Below, in pieces: positions 40,001 to 49,020 of a stretch of 64,000 nt of DNA (its first letter is position 1; each line of letters starts with the position of its first letter). The stretch lies in contig NC_054873.1 in assembly GCF_018320785.1 (NCBI RefSeq), positions 35,191,196 through 35,255,195 on the forward strand. The letters run 5' to 3'. Position numbers and translations under genes: made by a program. Below the pieces are notes generated by a model. The model worked only from the letters and a program-made list of their open reading frames with translations. It had not been told where the DNA came from and ran no database searches. This stretch comes from Cheilinus undulatus. Its lineage: Eukaryota > Chordata > Actinopteri > Labriformes > Labridae.

Positions 40001-43000
40001 GAGGCTGCCATGGATGGGGCTTTTTTTTTTTTTTTTTTTTTTACTATAATCATGTAGCAATGGCTGCTGCTAGTGTAGCAGTTAACTCAGATATGGCTGT
40101 AGTGTAGGATAGTTTTTAACAGAACTGGACCACATTTCTTTATAGCAAGAGGGAAGAGAACCGTACCGAAATTTTTCTTGGCGGAAAAAGATGTTTTTGT
40201 TCTCCCCAACAGCTTTGCCATGAGTTTGCAATCACAGCTACTGTGGCAGTTTTTGTCAACTCTGACATCTCTTGTTGCTCTGATTGCCCAATCATTAACA
40301 AGCCAGACAGAATGTTTGCCCAATCACCCTCTGAGCTTTATTTTTTCTTTTTTTTTACAAAGTTTCTGTCCTTCCCAAACTCTTTCAGTGGGCTCTTGCC
40401 CAGATAGATGTGAGACATATCCCATGCAATGGATACGTGAAACAGTCTATCTGGCATGTCAGTTTAGTCAAGGGCAGGTTCAGTGCAAAGCTCCACACTT
40501 CAGTTTCTCTTCATTCAAAATAAAAGTGCTCGATGTCATACTATTCAAAAGGGGCAGAGAAATAAATATCTAATGGCTTCAGTATGGACAGCGAACATGT
40601 GATGCTGTTTCTGGTGCGATGTCTGACGCTTGCATGCTGTTAGGACACGTTGCAATGGTAAATTTATAATTCAGACTGTCTAAACCCTTAGATTTTAGAC
40701 TTGCTTGTCCTCTGTCCTTCTGTCTTCTTGTTGATGCTGCATTATAATGTCTGTCTGTCTGTCTGAGTAAATAACAAACTGTCTGATGAATTGAGCGACA
40801 CTTACAATCTGAGCTTCCCCTCTCTCTCTTGCTGTGCGTTGTGGGTGTGGTCTCCTTCAGAGTGTTGAAATCTTATCGGTATGTACAGCCAATCAGAGAT
40901 CAGCCTGCAGCCGTGATGTAGTCTTGTTGTCACGTCAACCACCAACTTTTCTTTCCCAATTTTAAACTTCTTCTTCTTCTTTGGTTTCAGCTCCTTGTTT
41001 GTTTATTTCATTATCTCCATTCTGCATGTTTTTTCTACCAAAGGTGTTTTTGTCCAAGTGCAGCTTTTAGTTTCTTCAGTTTTCAAATGGCTTTTATGTG
41101 AAAAGCGTGAACAAATTTAAGGTCCAACTATCTGAAACGAATGAAGGGGCCTGCTCCCCTCCATGACTGGATCTGTATTCAGTGCAAACAGTTCGGTGAG
41201 AATTTTCTGTGTCTGTCTCAACATGGTGAGTTAATAAGACTCAAATACACAATAAAGGTGTCACTGCTTCATTAAGTGTAACGTGCACACATACACATTA
41301 CTGAATGTGTGGGTGCTTAGATCATAAAACTATGTATTACTACATAGTTTAGTGTGTAAATACATTTTTACTGGAGGCATGTCATCTTGTCATGTTCAGA
41401 CTGCACAAACTTGTGACAAATTAACTCTCGAGAGCTGGGCAGTGCTGACTCAGAATAAACTCACAGGTTGTTAGACACTACTGCTAGTGTTAGATGTGGT
41501 GTAAATGAGTTTTGGATGCTAATGCCTGGTGATTCTCAGTGCAAGACAATTATCTAATTTAGCCCAATCTGAGATGCTAGAACAAATGATTTTGGTTGTA
41601 TTCATTTGTCACAGACATGAGATGATCTTTATAGCTGACAGCTTTGCTCATGGTTAAATAATGAAAAATGGACTAGCTTGCTGATGACTGAATTAGTCTT
41701 TTGGAATAAATTCCTCACCTATCCAGACATAATAGTGCTCTTTATCCAAAATGCATTGTATATAATACAGAAGCCCTTTTTGGTGGGGACAGCTCCTTAC
41801 TGTAATTATCGGGATGAAAATTAAAATCGATTTTCATTTCTTAAATTGTCCTTAATCAGGAAATGGCGATAATTAAATGAGAAAAAAACAATTACTGCCC
41901 ATCTCTCATCCACTAAGTAGTTCTCTGCTGAAATGTCCTCCTTTAGGCTTAATTAGAGAAATGAAAAAAGAAACTAATTTCACTCCGCAGAAACTAATAT
42001 ATGAAAATTATGAACATAATACAGTTCAGCTTAATTCATTAAAAGAAGCAGATGCTAAATTTAGAACAGAGATCTCATAGGAGCAGAGCTATAGTAAGAA
42101 CAAAACAGATCTATAAGAAAATGCATCCCATTAATCTGCTTCTATTAAAGATGGTTGCTAGTGTCTTATTAGTTTGTTGGAAACACCTTTTCTCAAAGTT
42201 TTCTCAACAATTTTCAGACTTTAATATGATTTCTTGGTTCTTATTGGTACTCAAAGAGCTACTTGTTTAGCCCTATATCCTCTATCTGATTCATGGCCTC
42301 CAATGGGAAATCTCTAAAACAGCATTATTACTGCAACTTGACCCTTTTTTAGACAGAAATATGAAAAATTCTAAGTCTAGTGATCAAAGAAGTATCCAAG
42401 TTGTCTCTTTTTTTTTGCATTTGATCAAATATTAAAGATAAATGTAATGGTTTTTTTAGCAGCCAGGGATGCTTTAAACAGTGATACTAATAATGTTGCT
42501 GTTGGTGAAAAAGACATATTACCAGAAAGGCATTCATGCAAAGTTTCCTACTGTGAGCTCTTCAAAATTTTATTATATTTGGATGTTTGTGAGTGATTTG
42601 CTTTGAGTGAGGCCTCATCAGGATTTATTGGTGGTTCTCTGAGACAAAGCAAGACTAACGGCTGGCACTATTTTGGTCTAATCAGTGTAAAATGAGTTTG
42701 TAGGTCCGCCTGCTATCTGCTGGCTCTATAGCTACAAAATAAAGACAACATTTAGCCAAATGACCAAAACGGTCCTTAGACTTTCTCCATTTGCTGTACA
42801 TTTGATGCTTTTCCTTCACAATGTTCATAGTTTTCCATTTCAACACCTCCATCCTTTGTTTTACTGTTTGCTCTGTCCGTCAGTCCAGCATGCATCACTG
42901 TTCACACCTCACTGTGTCGTGTGTATGTGTGCGTTTCTGTGGGGAAAGTGGTTGGTATGGATCACCTTGCATGTTATTAATGTATATCTGTGTGTGTGCC

Positions 43001-46000
43001 TGTGTGTTACAGTGATGAAGAGAAGAGTTCATCATCAGAGAAATACGCTGTAGTGGAATGTGGAGATTCAGAGAGAACAGGCTTCAACAGCCCAGCCGCA
43101 GCCTGCTGTCCCAAAACGGGGTCAGACACAACACACCTCACAAACCAGTATCTTAATAAAAACTCTCAGTGCACATGTTCAAAACATTGATGTTTATTGT
43201 AATTTTCTTTAGACAAAACATCATTGATTCTGATGATTTCTTCATTAAGAGCAAATATTTTAATGCTGTACAAAACAGTCAGTCCAAAGAAAGATCCATT
43301 TAAGTATTGGTTGCTTTACTAAAGTCTGTGAGTCTCTGCAGAAATGTTTGGAGCCATAACGGTACTCTGATAAAGCCACAAGATCAAGCTACATTAATAA
43401 AAGCTACAAGAGGAAGCTGGGCTATTACAGTAGCTAGTATAAGTTAAACCTTACTCCATTCTCTTTCCTCGTACCTTACAGCAAAATTAAGACCTTAAAT
43501 GTCAGCAGATTAACCTTGCACTTGAATAATATCTAACAGGCACTAATGACAACATATTCTATAGCTCTAGAAATAGTCCTGTGATGTCTAATTAACATGG
43601 CAAAGGCCAAAAAAAAAACCCTGCTAAGTCCATCAAAATTTTATTTTATTTATTTATTATTTTAAGATTTATTTTGGGGCCTTTATTAGATAGTGAAGGA
43701 CAGTGGATAGACTCAAACAGGGGAGAGAGTGGGGAGAGACATGTGGTAAAGGGCCACAGGTTTGATTCGAACCCGGGCCGCCCGCATGTATCGTGTGTGC
43801 CTTAAACCACTCTACCATTTGTGCACCCCAAATCCATCATTATTTATCACTGATTTAAAAATAAGCCTTTGTAAATTAGTGTGATTTGTATCTGCTCAAA
43901 TACTGAAGTTCTTTCTGTGAACATAACAGCTATAACATTTTATAAGACATAAATATGGAAGTTGAGAAGACAGTCATATCTCTTTTTAAAAATGCTACAA
44001 CCCAAATTTCTGCAGATTAACAACCACAGAGCAACCACTGATAGCCTAAAGACAGAAGTAAACAAAACACTGGAAAAATGAGTGACAACAGATTTAAAGC
44101 TTCATATCAACAAAATCTATCCATGTTAATTCAGTTTCAGATCCATCAGTGATGAGCCGGGCTCATGTGTGCCCTCAAGCTCTGCTTTGTGTACTTAAAA
44201 TCAGACCCTTATAAATTCAGAAAACACAGATTAATCATTGAATTAGCTCGACTGTTGTGGGGCTACCTCTATAGCTGTGATTTGCAGTAACACTGTTGGA
44301 GTAAAAGTATTTAGTCACACCCATAACTCGCTTCTTTTAAACAAAGTGGACTTAAGACAGGTGAAACTGCAGCATGGTGACCTCTGTAATGAATGCACTG
44401 TGCTTGGCTCAAGTGACACAGAGTAACACCATTTCTGCACACAACTTGTCACTTTTGACACAGCCCCCTTAGCTGTGGATCACGTCTCTGTGTCAAAGTG
44501 AACCTAGCAGTGGAAACAATATTCAAAGTAGGATGTCTTTTTGTAATATAGCACAGCATTTCTACAGTTGCTGATAGGAAAAGAAAACTCACCCAACTCT
44601 GCATATGTAAAATCTGCAGTTGGAGGTTGATGGGTTCTTAATATTTTTAAACACTGACATGTATACAAAAAAATCCCTGTTGTAAAGCATATTTTATATT
44701 GTTCCTAGAACAGCGAGACTTCCTTAGTCTGGAGCCCTGATTAACCCTCTCTTGGCTGTATTAATTTGGCATTCTTCCTGGCTGTTAACTGCAGTTAAAC
44801 CAAAGCAAAACTTGTATATTCTGATTCATACTGCAGTTGTAGGCAAAATTTCAGCTGACATGCATGTCATTTGCATTGTCATGACTTTCATGGCAGAGAG
44901 AAACTGCCGCTATAGGGGAATGATGGCTTTGGAGCTCTGCATCTACAAAAGAATACCAACACTAGGTGTTTATCCAAGAAGTCGTGCTACTGATAAAAGC
45001 TTAAAAGTCATCAAATGTGGCCCAGGTCCGCCTTAAGAAGTTTGAGTCAGCAGACAAGTTAATCTAGACAGCTTTTTTGTAGAAGTTATTGAAATAAAGC
45101 TGTGGGTGTTTCTGCATAGTTTTCTTATGATCTTTCCATTATTTTACTAACTTTACAACTAACCATTGCAAATTAACATGAATTATCCCACTTAAACCCA
45201 CATTGAAAAAAATGAACTTCTCTCTCTTGGTCTGAACAGAATAAACCTGAATGAAGAACAAGGGCAATGAGCAGCTGAAAGAATCACACCCCTATATATA
45301 GCTGCTCATAGCAGTGCCTTTACTTTTGGACCTAAAATAAGCTATTCAATATTTTCATTATCCACCAGTTGATTTAAAATGTAAAATGGGTCAACGTCGG
45401 TTTTTATTCCAGTTAAATATCTCCGCTACATACATAAACATGAAGACATCTTTTATTTGTCTTTGTGTCTTCTTTATATGAATGCATCAACAACACAAAT
45501 AACTTTTATTTTCTGTTCAAAACCTTTAAAGAAAAAGTAACATTGGACAGCCAGTTCTATAAACTATGTAACTCACTAAATGTATCTTTAACATTTGTTA
45601 AAATATTCTGTAATGTTGCCGTGCTACTGTGTCTTACATTGTAGCTTAAATCTTATCCAACAAGAGCAACATTTATAGGATTTTGACCAAGCTGTTGTCT
45701 CAACCTCACTTTCCCTTTCCTGTTTGTCTCATCAAGTGAAAAGTGTCGGTCTGCTGTTGAGGTTCCCAATGGTCCTCTAGAGGAGATGTCAGCGATTGAG
45801 GAGGCCAAGTAAGTCTCACTGCCCACATGTATGTTTGAAAGATTGATCTTTACATTTTCTAGACTACACCTCCTGCCAATGTCTTTGTTTGCACACGTAT
45901 TCCCCCAATTTATGCCCTCATTTAAAGCCAAAGCCTGCTTCTTTGAATGATCATGGACTTAAAACAAGCAAATCATCAGTTTAAATGCACCTTTAAACAG

Positions 46001-46536
46001 ATGTTTAAGCTGTTACAATACGAGTCGCTGCAGTGCTGGGCTCAAGATGGTTAATTTTGAGTCAAGCTTGTCTTAAAGCCACAGACAAGCCAACAGAGAC
46101 ACTGTGCAAAGTGAAGATCCTCCTCATGTTACTATTACAAAGAACTTATTATGCTCATATTAATCACACTGATAGAAGCAAATAATGTTTGGCTTATTAT
46201 ATGGCTGCTCTTTAGTGTTGGAGCAAAACATGCTGATAAATAAACTTAGACTGAGCTGCTGTCTGTCATATCGGCTGCATTGTTTATGCCTTATGTGCAC
46301 CTAAGCACAACACATGCATTTATGCTGGTGCTGATGGTGCTGCAAAAATCTGTGGCAGTATTTATATGGCCCACCACTACCCCTGGTCATGAAAACCACT
46401 GAGCTACTTTATTTTTTAATAACTTATCTGGAAATAGATACATTTGACCTTCTGCCTTCCCTCATCTCGTCTTTATGTTTCCTTCAGACTGGACCAGAGT
46501 GCTGTGTCAGAGCCAGCTGTAAACGGGCCGGCATGA
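18828..46536 (+). CDS. ppp6r3: Protein phosphatase 6 regulatory subunit 3 (SAPS family), complete
   Basis: Twenty-three coding exons splice in phase to 2,769 nt, 922 residues plus TGA. Residues 1-9 (MFWKFDLHT) are the diagnostic SAPS start. The helical SAPS region, roughly 60-515, contains [92 protein letters not shown] and TNKRNTVDL. The later half is acidic and likely disordered: [41 protein letters not shown] and [15 protein letters not shown]. The last residues are EPAVNGPA. Exon texts are closer to PPP6R3 than to PPP6R1 or PPP6R2. Known role: a scaffold recruiting the PP6 catalytic subunit (PPP6C) and ANKRD proteins, mainly cytoplasmic, in mitosis, DNA-damage and NF-kB control. The C-terminal region may be alternatively spliced (see the 18-nt exon and the read-through end). 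Confidence 0.95.
21440..21950. mobile_element. Short dispersed repeat, 'AAGTATTAAAAAGTCTTA' type
   Basis: Starts GGGGTCTTGAAAAGTATTAA and ends with GGTCTTGAAAAAGTCTTTA, then ATTCCTGCATATATCCTG, with related words at both ends. I recognise it as a common fish short DNA-element family; the superfamily is uncertain. It lies in the intron before 22129. Confidence 0.45.
22129..22315 (+). CDS. ppp6r3: ppp6r3 coding exon, residues 76-138
   Basis: Acceptor TTGTCTGTCAG|G, donor CAG|GTAAGT, ends in phase 0 after RKPEQ. Encodes [19 protein letters not shown] and the [12 protein letters not shown] helix. Confidence 0.95.
22568..22705 (+). CDS. ppp6r3: ppp6r3 coding exon, residues 139-184
   Basis: 138 nt, phase 0 at both ends; donor AAC|GTGAGT. 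Encodes [20 protein letters not shown] and the [13 protein letters not shown] segment of the helical repeat region. Confidence 0.95.
22899..24960. mobile_element. About 2.06-kb inverted-end element in ppp6r3 intron (between 22705 and 25181)
   Basis: The left end reads GGCCCTTTTTTATCAAACGT, then CTGTACACCAGAAATTTGGGTGTA. The right end, reverse-complemented, reads GGCCCTCATTTATCAAACTTG, then TGCAGAAACCAGAGCAGAATTGGGTGTAG. These are imperfect terminal inverted repeats of about 45 bp. The interior has no long ORF, so it looks non-autonomous. It fills most of the intron. Confidence 0.6.
24474..24511. repeat. (ATGATAT)n short tandem repeat
   Basis: Alternating TATGAT and ATGATATGATT units, inside the 2 kb inverted-end element. 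Confidence 0.85.
25181..25246 (+). CDS. ppp6r3: ppp6r3 coding exon, residues 185-206
   Basis: A symmetric 66-nt exon (phase 0/0) encoding [18 protein letters not shown] and HDED. Skipping would remove 22 residues in frame. Acceptor GATCTTTCAG, donor GAT|GTGAGT. Confidence 0.95.
25593..25705 (+). CDS. ppp6r3: ppp6r3 coding exon, residues 207-243
   Basis: Encodes [19 protein letters not shown] followed by [10 protein letters not shown]. The donor GAAAA|GTAGGC leaves the next Lys codon split. Confidence 0.95.
26277..26390 (+). CDS. ppp6r3: ppp6r3 coding exon, residues 244-281
   Basis: Acceptor CTGCATCCTCAG, donor AGC|GTAAGT. Encodes [19 protein letters not shown] and the [14 protein letters not shown] helix. 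Confidence 0.95.
26731..26857 (+). CDS. ppp6r3: ppp6r3 coding exon, residues 282-324
   Basis: Encodes [16 protein letters not shown] through [12 protein letters not shown]. Ends in phase 0 at AAAG|GTAAAA. Confidence 0.95.
27042..27194 (+). CDS. ppp6r3: ppp6r3 coding exon, residues 325-375
   Basis: 153 nt, phase 0/0. Encodes [19 protein letters not shown], one of the most conserved SAPS stretches. The intron before it is only 184 nt. Donor CTA|GTGAGT. Confidence 0.95.
27636..27785 (+). CDS. ppp6r3: ppp6r3 coding exon, residues 376-425
   Basis: 150 nt, phase 0/0. Encodes [19 protein letters not shown], then a variable Pro/Asp-rich loop ([15 protein letters not shown]) of the kind that differs between paralogs. 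Confidence 0.95.
28361..28425 (+). CDS. ppp6r3: ppp6r3 coding exon, residues 426-446
   Basis: 65 nt, acceptor TTTTTACCCTACAG. Encodes [20 protein letters not shown]. Donor ACA|GTGAGT splits the following Gln codon. Confidence 0.95.
28664..28779 (+). CDS. ppp6r3: ppp6r3 coding exon, residues 447-485
   Basis: Encodes [20 protein letters not shown], a near-invariant SAPS segment. Donor CTG|GTAAGA; the next intron carries an inverted-end mobile element. Confidence 0.95.
28868..29490. mobile_element. Short inverted-end DNA element (MITE-like) in ppp6r3 intron
   Basis: The right end, reverse-complemented, is AAGGGTGCATTCACACCAGA, then GCTGTTCGG. The left end is TACTTTCACACCTGATAGTC, then CGG. Inner TCCGTTTT/AACGGACC words are also inverted. 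About 620 bp with no transposase ORF. This 'TTCACACC' end is frequent in fish short DNA transposons. Confidence 0.6.
29959..30044 (+). CDS. ppp6r3: ppp6r3 coding exon, residues 486-514
   Basis: Encodes [20 protein letters not shown] and NKRNTVDL, the end of the folded SAPS region. Donor CTG|GTGTGT. Confidence 0.95.
30366..30452 (+). CDS. ppp6r3: ppp6r3 coding exon, residues 515-543
   Basis: A symmetric 87-nt exon encoding [20 protein letters not shown] and HQDSSLQQ; Ser/Asp-rich, likely a phosphorylated linker. Confidence 0.95.
31103..31200 (+). CDS. ppp6r3: ppp6r3 coding exon, residues 544-575
   Basis: The acceptor was set at TTTGCCAG|GCC so that [20 protein letters not shown] is intact, as expected in the family. 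A second AG lies 18 nt downstream (ATTATCAG|ATG) and would drop AFSDYQ in frame. Confidence 0.92.
33377..33431 (+). CDS. ppp6r3: ppp6r3 coding exon, residues 576-594
   Basis: A 55-nt exon encoding [18 protein letters not shown]. Acceptor TAACATTGCAG, donor AGT|GTAAGT. Confidence 0.95.
34159..34289 (+). CDS. ppp6r3: ppp6r3 coding exon, residues 595-637
   Basis: Encodes [19 protein letters not shown], then the acidic [13 protein letters not shown]. Donor CCCAG|GTCAGC. Confidence 0.95.
34985..35275. mobile_element. Dispersed repeat fragment
   Basis: Blocks such as GAGAGGGGCGGAGTCAGACA, TTAAAGGCACAGAAACA and TTTTAGACATGCAAAAATCC look like a fish dispersed short element I have met before but cannot name. 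Bounds approximate. Confidence 0.35.
35293..35385 (+). repeat. Copy A of an inverted dispersed repeat pair
   Basis: AGTGGTGGGC, then CTGCCACAGA...TTTCTGCAACACCATCA...ACCAG, recurs in reverse complement at 46300-46385. Presumably two copies of one short mobile family. Confidence 0.5.
35386..35890. mobile_element. Dispersed repeat ending in TTTGTCCAATTCTTTCTATA
   Basis: Contains ATTGGCTTCAAGAGCTGTTT and GACTTCACACAGGGTTTGTC close to the right end, a recognisable fish short-element tail. A GCTAGCTAGCTAGC palindromic run is at about 35703-35716. Confidence 0.4.
36742..36857 (+). CDS. ppp6r3: ppp6r3 coding exon, residues 638-676
   Basis: Encodes [17 protein letters not shown], a run of CK2-type Ser/Thr-acidic sites (inferred), then DDRMEVDT. 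Donor ACAG|GTTTGT is only moderately good. Confidence 0.95.
37132..37348 (+). CDS. ppp6r3: ppp6r3 coding exon, residues 677-748
   Basis: Encodes [15 protein letters not shown], then a Ser/Pro/Ala-rich low-complexity stretch and [12 protein letters not shown] long poly-T tract precedes the acceptor. Confidence 0.93.
37457..37554 (+). CDS. ppp6r3: ppp6r3 coding exon, residues 749-781
   Basis: Encodes [17 protein letters not shown], matching a conserved motif of the tail. Separated from the previous exon by 108 nt. Confidence 0.95.
37817..38012 (+). CDS. ppp6r3: ppp6r3 coding exon, residues 782-846 (long-isoform form)
   Basis: Encodes [19 protein letters not shown] near its end. The donor is placed at AAGAG|GTTCGA because joining there to 43013 gives FKSDEEK, the reading expected for the family. 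The donor is weak (GTTCGA). Without splicing the frame continues to TAA at 38059-38061. Confidence 0.85.
38013..38061 (+). CDS. ppp6r3: ppp6r3 alternative read-through C-terminus (candidate)
   Basis: If the weak donor is not used, the frame continues directly from AVFK into [16 protein letters not shown], then TAA. An AATAAA lies 124 nt further on. This would give an isoform of about 861 residues lacking the last 76 residues of the long form. Inference only. Confidence 0.35.
38185..38190 (+). promoter_or_regulatory. Candidate intronic poly(A) signal AATAAA
   Basis: AATAAA in GGAAATAAAATAC, 124 nt after the read-through stop, could end a short ppp6r3 mRNA. AT-rich DNA contains such hexamers by chance, so this rests on its position. 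Confidence 0.3.
38191..40860 (+). other. ppp6r3 intron, non-coding
   Basis: Between the read-through exon and the microexon. A repeat-like block at about 40130-40330 (TTTTCTTGGCGGAAAAAGAT, then TTGTTGCTCTGATTGCCCAA) resembles a fish short element but was not delimited. The rest is unremarkable. Confidence 0.45.
40021..40042 (+). repeat. Poly-T tract
   Basis: Twenty-two uninterrupted T bases in the intron before the candidate microexon; it may be the tail of a minus-strand retroposed copy, with no body recognised. Confidence 0.9.
40861..40878 (+). CDS. ppp6r3: ppp6r3 candidate 18-nt microexon
   Basis: The 18 nt sit between acceptor GTCTCCTTCAG and a near-ideal donor GTATGT. A pyrimidine-rich tract (CCCCTCTCTCTCTTG) lies about 30-45 nt upstream. 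Joined between 38012 and 43013, the frame is preserved and Lys-Ser-Asp-Glu becomes Lys-Arg-Val-Leu-Lys-Ser-Tyr-Arg-Asp-Glu. Found from splice signals and phase; no transcript support is available. Confidence 0.45.
43013..43120 (+). CDS. ppp6r3: ppp6r3 coding exon, residues 847-882
   Basis: Acceptor TGTGTGTTACAG, donor CGGG|GTCAGA. Encodes [18 protein letters not shown] and a Cys/Ala-rich stretch, in phase with both neighbours. Confidence 0.85.
43640..43830 (-). mobile_element. tRNA-derived SINE, minus orientation
   Basis: On the minus strand the head reads GGTAGAGTGGTT (box A-like), then CCCGGGTTCGAATC (near-perfect box B), then a body with GGCCCTTTACCACATGTCTC and CCACTCTCTCCCC, typical of fish tRNA-SINEs. 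The 3' side ends in A/T-rich sequence at about 43640. It lies in the intron before 45737. Confidence 0.7.
45737..45808 (+). CDS. ppp6r3: ppp6r3 coding exon, residues 883-906
   Basis: 72 nt, acceptor TTGTCTCATCAAG, donor AA|GTAAGT. Encodes [20 protein letters not shown]. Its length is a multiple of three, so it could be a cassette exon. Confidence 0.87.
46300..46385 (-). repeat. Copy B of an inverted dispersed repeat pair
   Basis: The reverse complement contains AGTGGTGGGC, then CTGCCACAGATTTTTGCAGC and ACCATCAGCACCAGC, matching copy A at 35293-35385. It lies in the last ppp6r3 intron. Confidence 0.5.
46488..46536 (+). CDS. ppp6r3: ppp6r3 terminal coding exon, residues 907-922
   Basis: Acceptor TATGTTTCCTTCAG. 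Encodes [15 protein letters not shown], then TGA at 46534-46536. The VNGP ending is shared by SAPS proteins, which supports the whole chain of C-terminal exons. Confidence 0.9.
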
Positions 46537-46905
46537 GGGTCACATGAAGCCAGCGAATAGCCAGCCTGTTCTGCCACGCAGGGCCCTCCTCCTGACCAGC
46601 CAGTGGAGACCACTGCTCAGAGCTGTACCAATCACACAACCCCCCACCAGGACCAGCAATACCCCCCTCAGCTCATCACTGACAGAGAGACAGACGGACA
46701 GAAAGACAGGTGTACAGACACAGAACGAACTGAAAGCAAAATGTACCCAAACGGATACAGAATAATTTTTTTCAGCATTTGTTTATATACTATTGTTCTT
46801 ATGAGGTGATGTGCAACTGATAACTTGCCACTCAAAATTAAATAGTAATGTTGCTATAGTTAAAGAAATGATTGTATGAATAAAATATTTTATAAAAAGA
46901 AAAAT
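46537..46905 (+). other. ppp6r3: ppp6r3 3' UTR with poly(A) signal at 46879-46884
   Basis: AATAAA at 46879-46884 (TGAATAAAATATT) lies about 345 nt after the stop in increasingly AT-rich sequence, so cleavage is expected near 46.90 kb. Short ORFs here are not coding. Confidence 0.65.
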
Positions 46906-48085
46906 GTATAAAGAAACATAAGATGACTTACCACAGGACCAGCTGATTGGTCACCCACCTGACTACTGAGCTGTTGTCTCCTGCTGGATCTGTTATTCTG
47001 CATACATCAGTCTGACACTTAATTCAACAGTTCCTCTATTTAAATCCTCACACTCCCATTGGTCTGAGTCTCTGGGCAGAGCTGCTCCAAATGATTGAAA
47101 CGTTTCAAAACCACACGTCAAGGTTTGATTTTGCTGCAGGTATGATTTGTAAATGTTTTCTTTTTTTCTTGTATTCTTATGCATTGAGTAAGATATGACA
47201 AGCCTTTTCTGATATAATTTTTTAATTTATTATGAAGATGTTTTGTTACTAAAGAGCCATACCGACATACCCTATCCCTCTCTAGCAGGCTGCATTCATG
47301 CTAACTGGGTTCTTATCTTGCTGCTTTAGAGGAGAGATCCAGTTGTCCTCACAACAGCCTAAACTGGAAGCTGTACATGAATTATGAGCTTGTGTTTTTA
47401 GTCGCTACTAAACTTATTCAGAACCAGCAGTCCTCTTCTTTTTCCCAACACTCCTTTAACATCTGAAGTGTTTTTAGACCAGCATCTGGTCAGGGGATCC
47501 CTTTACATTTTGTTCTTTTGCAGAATGAAGATATAAACCTGTTGATTTTGCATCACCGATTTCAAGGGGAACTGACGGCTTCTTTTTTTAACAGGCTGTA
47601 ATAACTGTACACAATCTTTCAGGACAAATTGATCCATTCAGAGTAGGTTCATTAAAGGTGTTTGTTTTTATCACTAATGTTTGCACAAACAGGCTCAGAC
47701 TTGTTCAAAGTGTCTGAAAATACCACATATTTTAGTGATGGAGCTTTTTTGGGAATAGGATGCCTTTCTAAACCAGAAACAGCTGCTGTTCTGCTCATTT
47801 CAGTCTGTAGACTTCATTGATAAAATAGAACAATGGAGTTGTTGGTATCCCTGCTTTGACTGGTTAGTTTGTCTGGTTTTTTGTGACTCTTGTGTTTTAC
47901 AGGGTTATCTCTGATGTAATACCACATACACAGCACAATTGTCAGTGACAAAATCAAGCCCTATTACTGGATGTTGTCTGACTAGATGCGTTGACCCTCA
48001 AGGATTTCCTACTTGCTATTAAAGCCTGTTGAAGGTTGTCGGCTTGAAAAATCAACAGAGTGATCCTTAAAATTCCGGTCATCTG
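46906..48085. other. Intergenic sequence downstream of ppp6r3, nothing recognised
   Basis: No splice-bounded coding segment, RNA gene or clear repeat was seen on either strand. Confidence 0.4.
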
Positions 48086-48298
48086 GGGAGGCTGGTAGCC
48101 TAGTGGTTATATCTGCATGTCTGGAGAGCAGAAGCTGTTGTCCTCAAATTGGGCAGCCAGAGTTCTAATCTAGCCTGTGGCTCCTTTCCTGCATGTCATT
48201 CCCTACTCTCCCCAGTTTCCAGCTTGAGCCACCATTCTATTGACAATAAAGGAGTGAAAGCCCAAAAATAAATCTTTATTTGACAAAAAAAAAAAAAA
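48086..48298 (+). mobile_element. tRNA-derived SINE, plus orientation, with A tail
   Basis: The head GGCTGGTAGCCTAGTGGTTA carries box A. CAGAGTTCTAATCTAG is a decayed box B. The body CTCCTTTCCTGCATGTCATT, then CCCTACTCTCCCC, is the same as in the minus-strand copy at 43640-43830. It ends in a run of about 14 A bases. Confidence 0.72.
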
Positions 48299-49020
48299 TC
48301 AATCTGGGGGAAACAGAGTTTAGTCCAGGTTTACATCAGAGGGATTTCTGTCAAAGTAGTCATGCTTTTCTCAAAAGCAGCAGGTCTGTGAGAAAACTGC
48401 TAAGGATGACCGACAATGAGGAACATGAGAAGAAATTAAAGGGCAAACCTGTAGGATGAGCCAGAAACCAGCCTCAGAGCTTGCCATTATTCAGTCATTA
48501 TATCATAAGGATCTGTCTGAGGGGATCTTCTTCAAATTAAAATTTCAACAGTAATTTCAGCTGCTGACCAAGTTCGAACACGTATACAACAGCTCCTCAT
48601 TTTTTAAAGATTTCTTTTATAAGAAAAAGGACAATACAGAGGTCTGCATGGTAATTACAAATGCCTACTAGTGGAGTATTTTGCAAGGTGAATGGTAAAA
48701 TTCAGCTGCTTATTTGGTGATATTAAGATGTCTACTACCCTGGCCTTTTTCTGTTTGACAAACTTAAGGCCAGTTTTTATTTGATCTTTTCAGGGTTAAC
48801 TAAAGCATTACACCCCACACTGAGTTGTACAGTAAAGATAAATTCAGTTAATCTTGCTTAAGAAGAACATGTTTAAGTACAGTCTTCCAAACTTTTATCA
48901 GACTGAACGTATCCCTGTTCCCTGACTTCATAATCTACTCTGACGTTTTTTTTTGATGAAAAAAAGACTTACAAAAGGACATTTTGTCAAAATGACCCTC
49001 AAAAACTAGGTCACCTTATA

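Noticed and set aside
40178-40573. 131-codon plus-strand ORF in a ppp6r3 intron
   Set aside because: Overlaps a repeat-like block, has no in-phase splice sites connecting to ppp6r3, and no recognisable motif.
41877-42270. Pair of overlapping plus-strand ORFs with [15 protein letters not shown] and [14 protein letters not shown]
   Set aside because: Considered a LINE remnant, but no reverse-transcriptase or endonuclease motif is visible and the frames are broken; left unannotated.
46544-46809. Two overlapping ORFs right after the ppp6r3 stop
   Set aside because: They fall in the 3' UTR before the poly(A) signal; composition is repetitive (ACAGACAGACGGACAG) and there is no homology.
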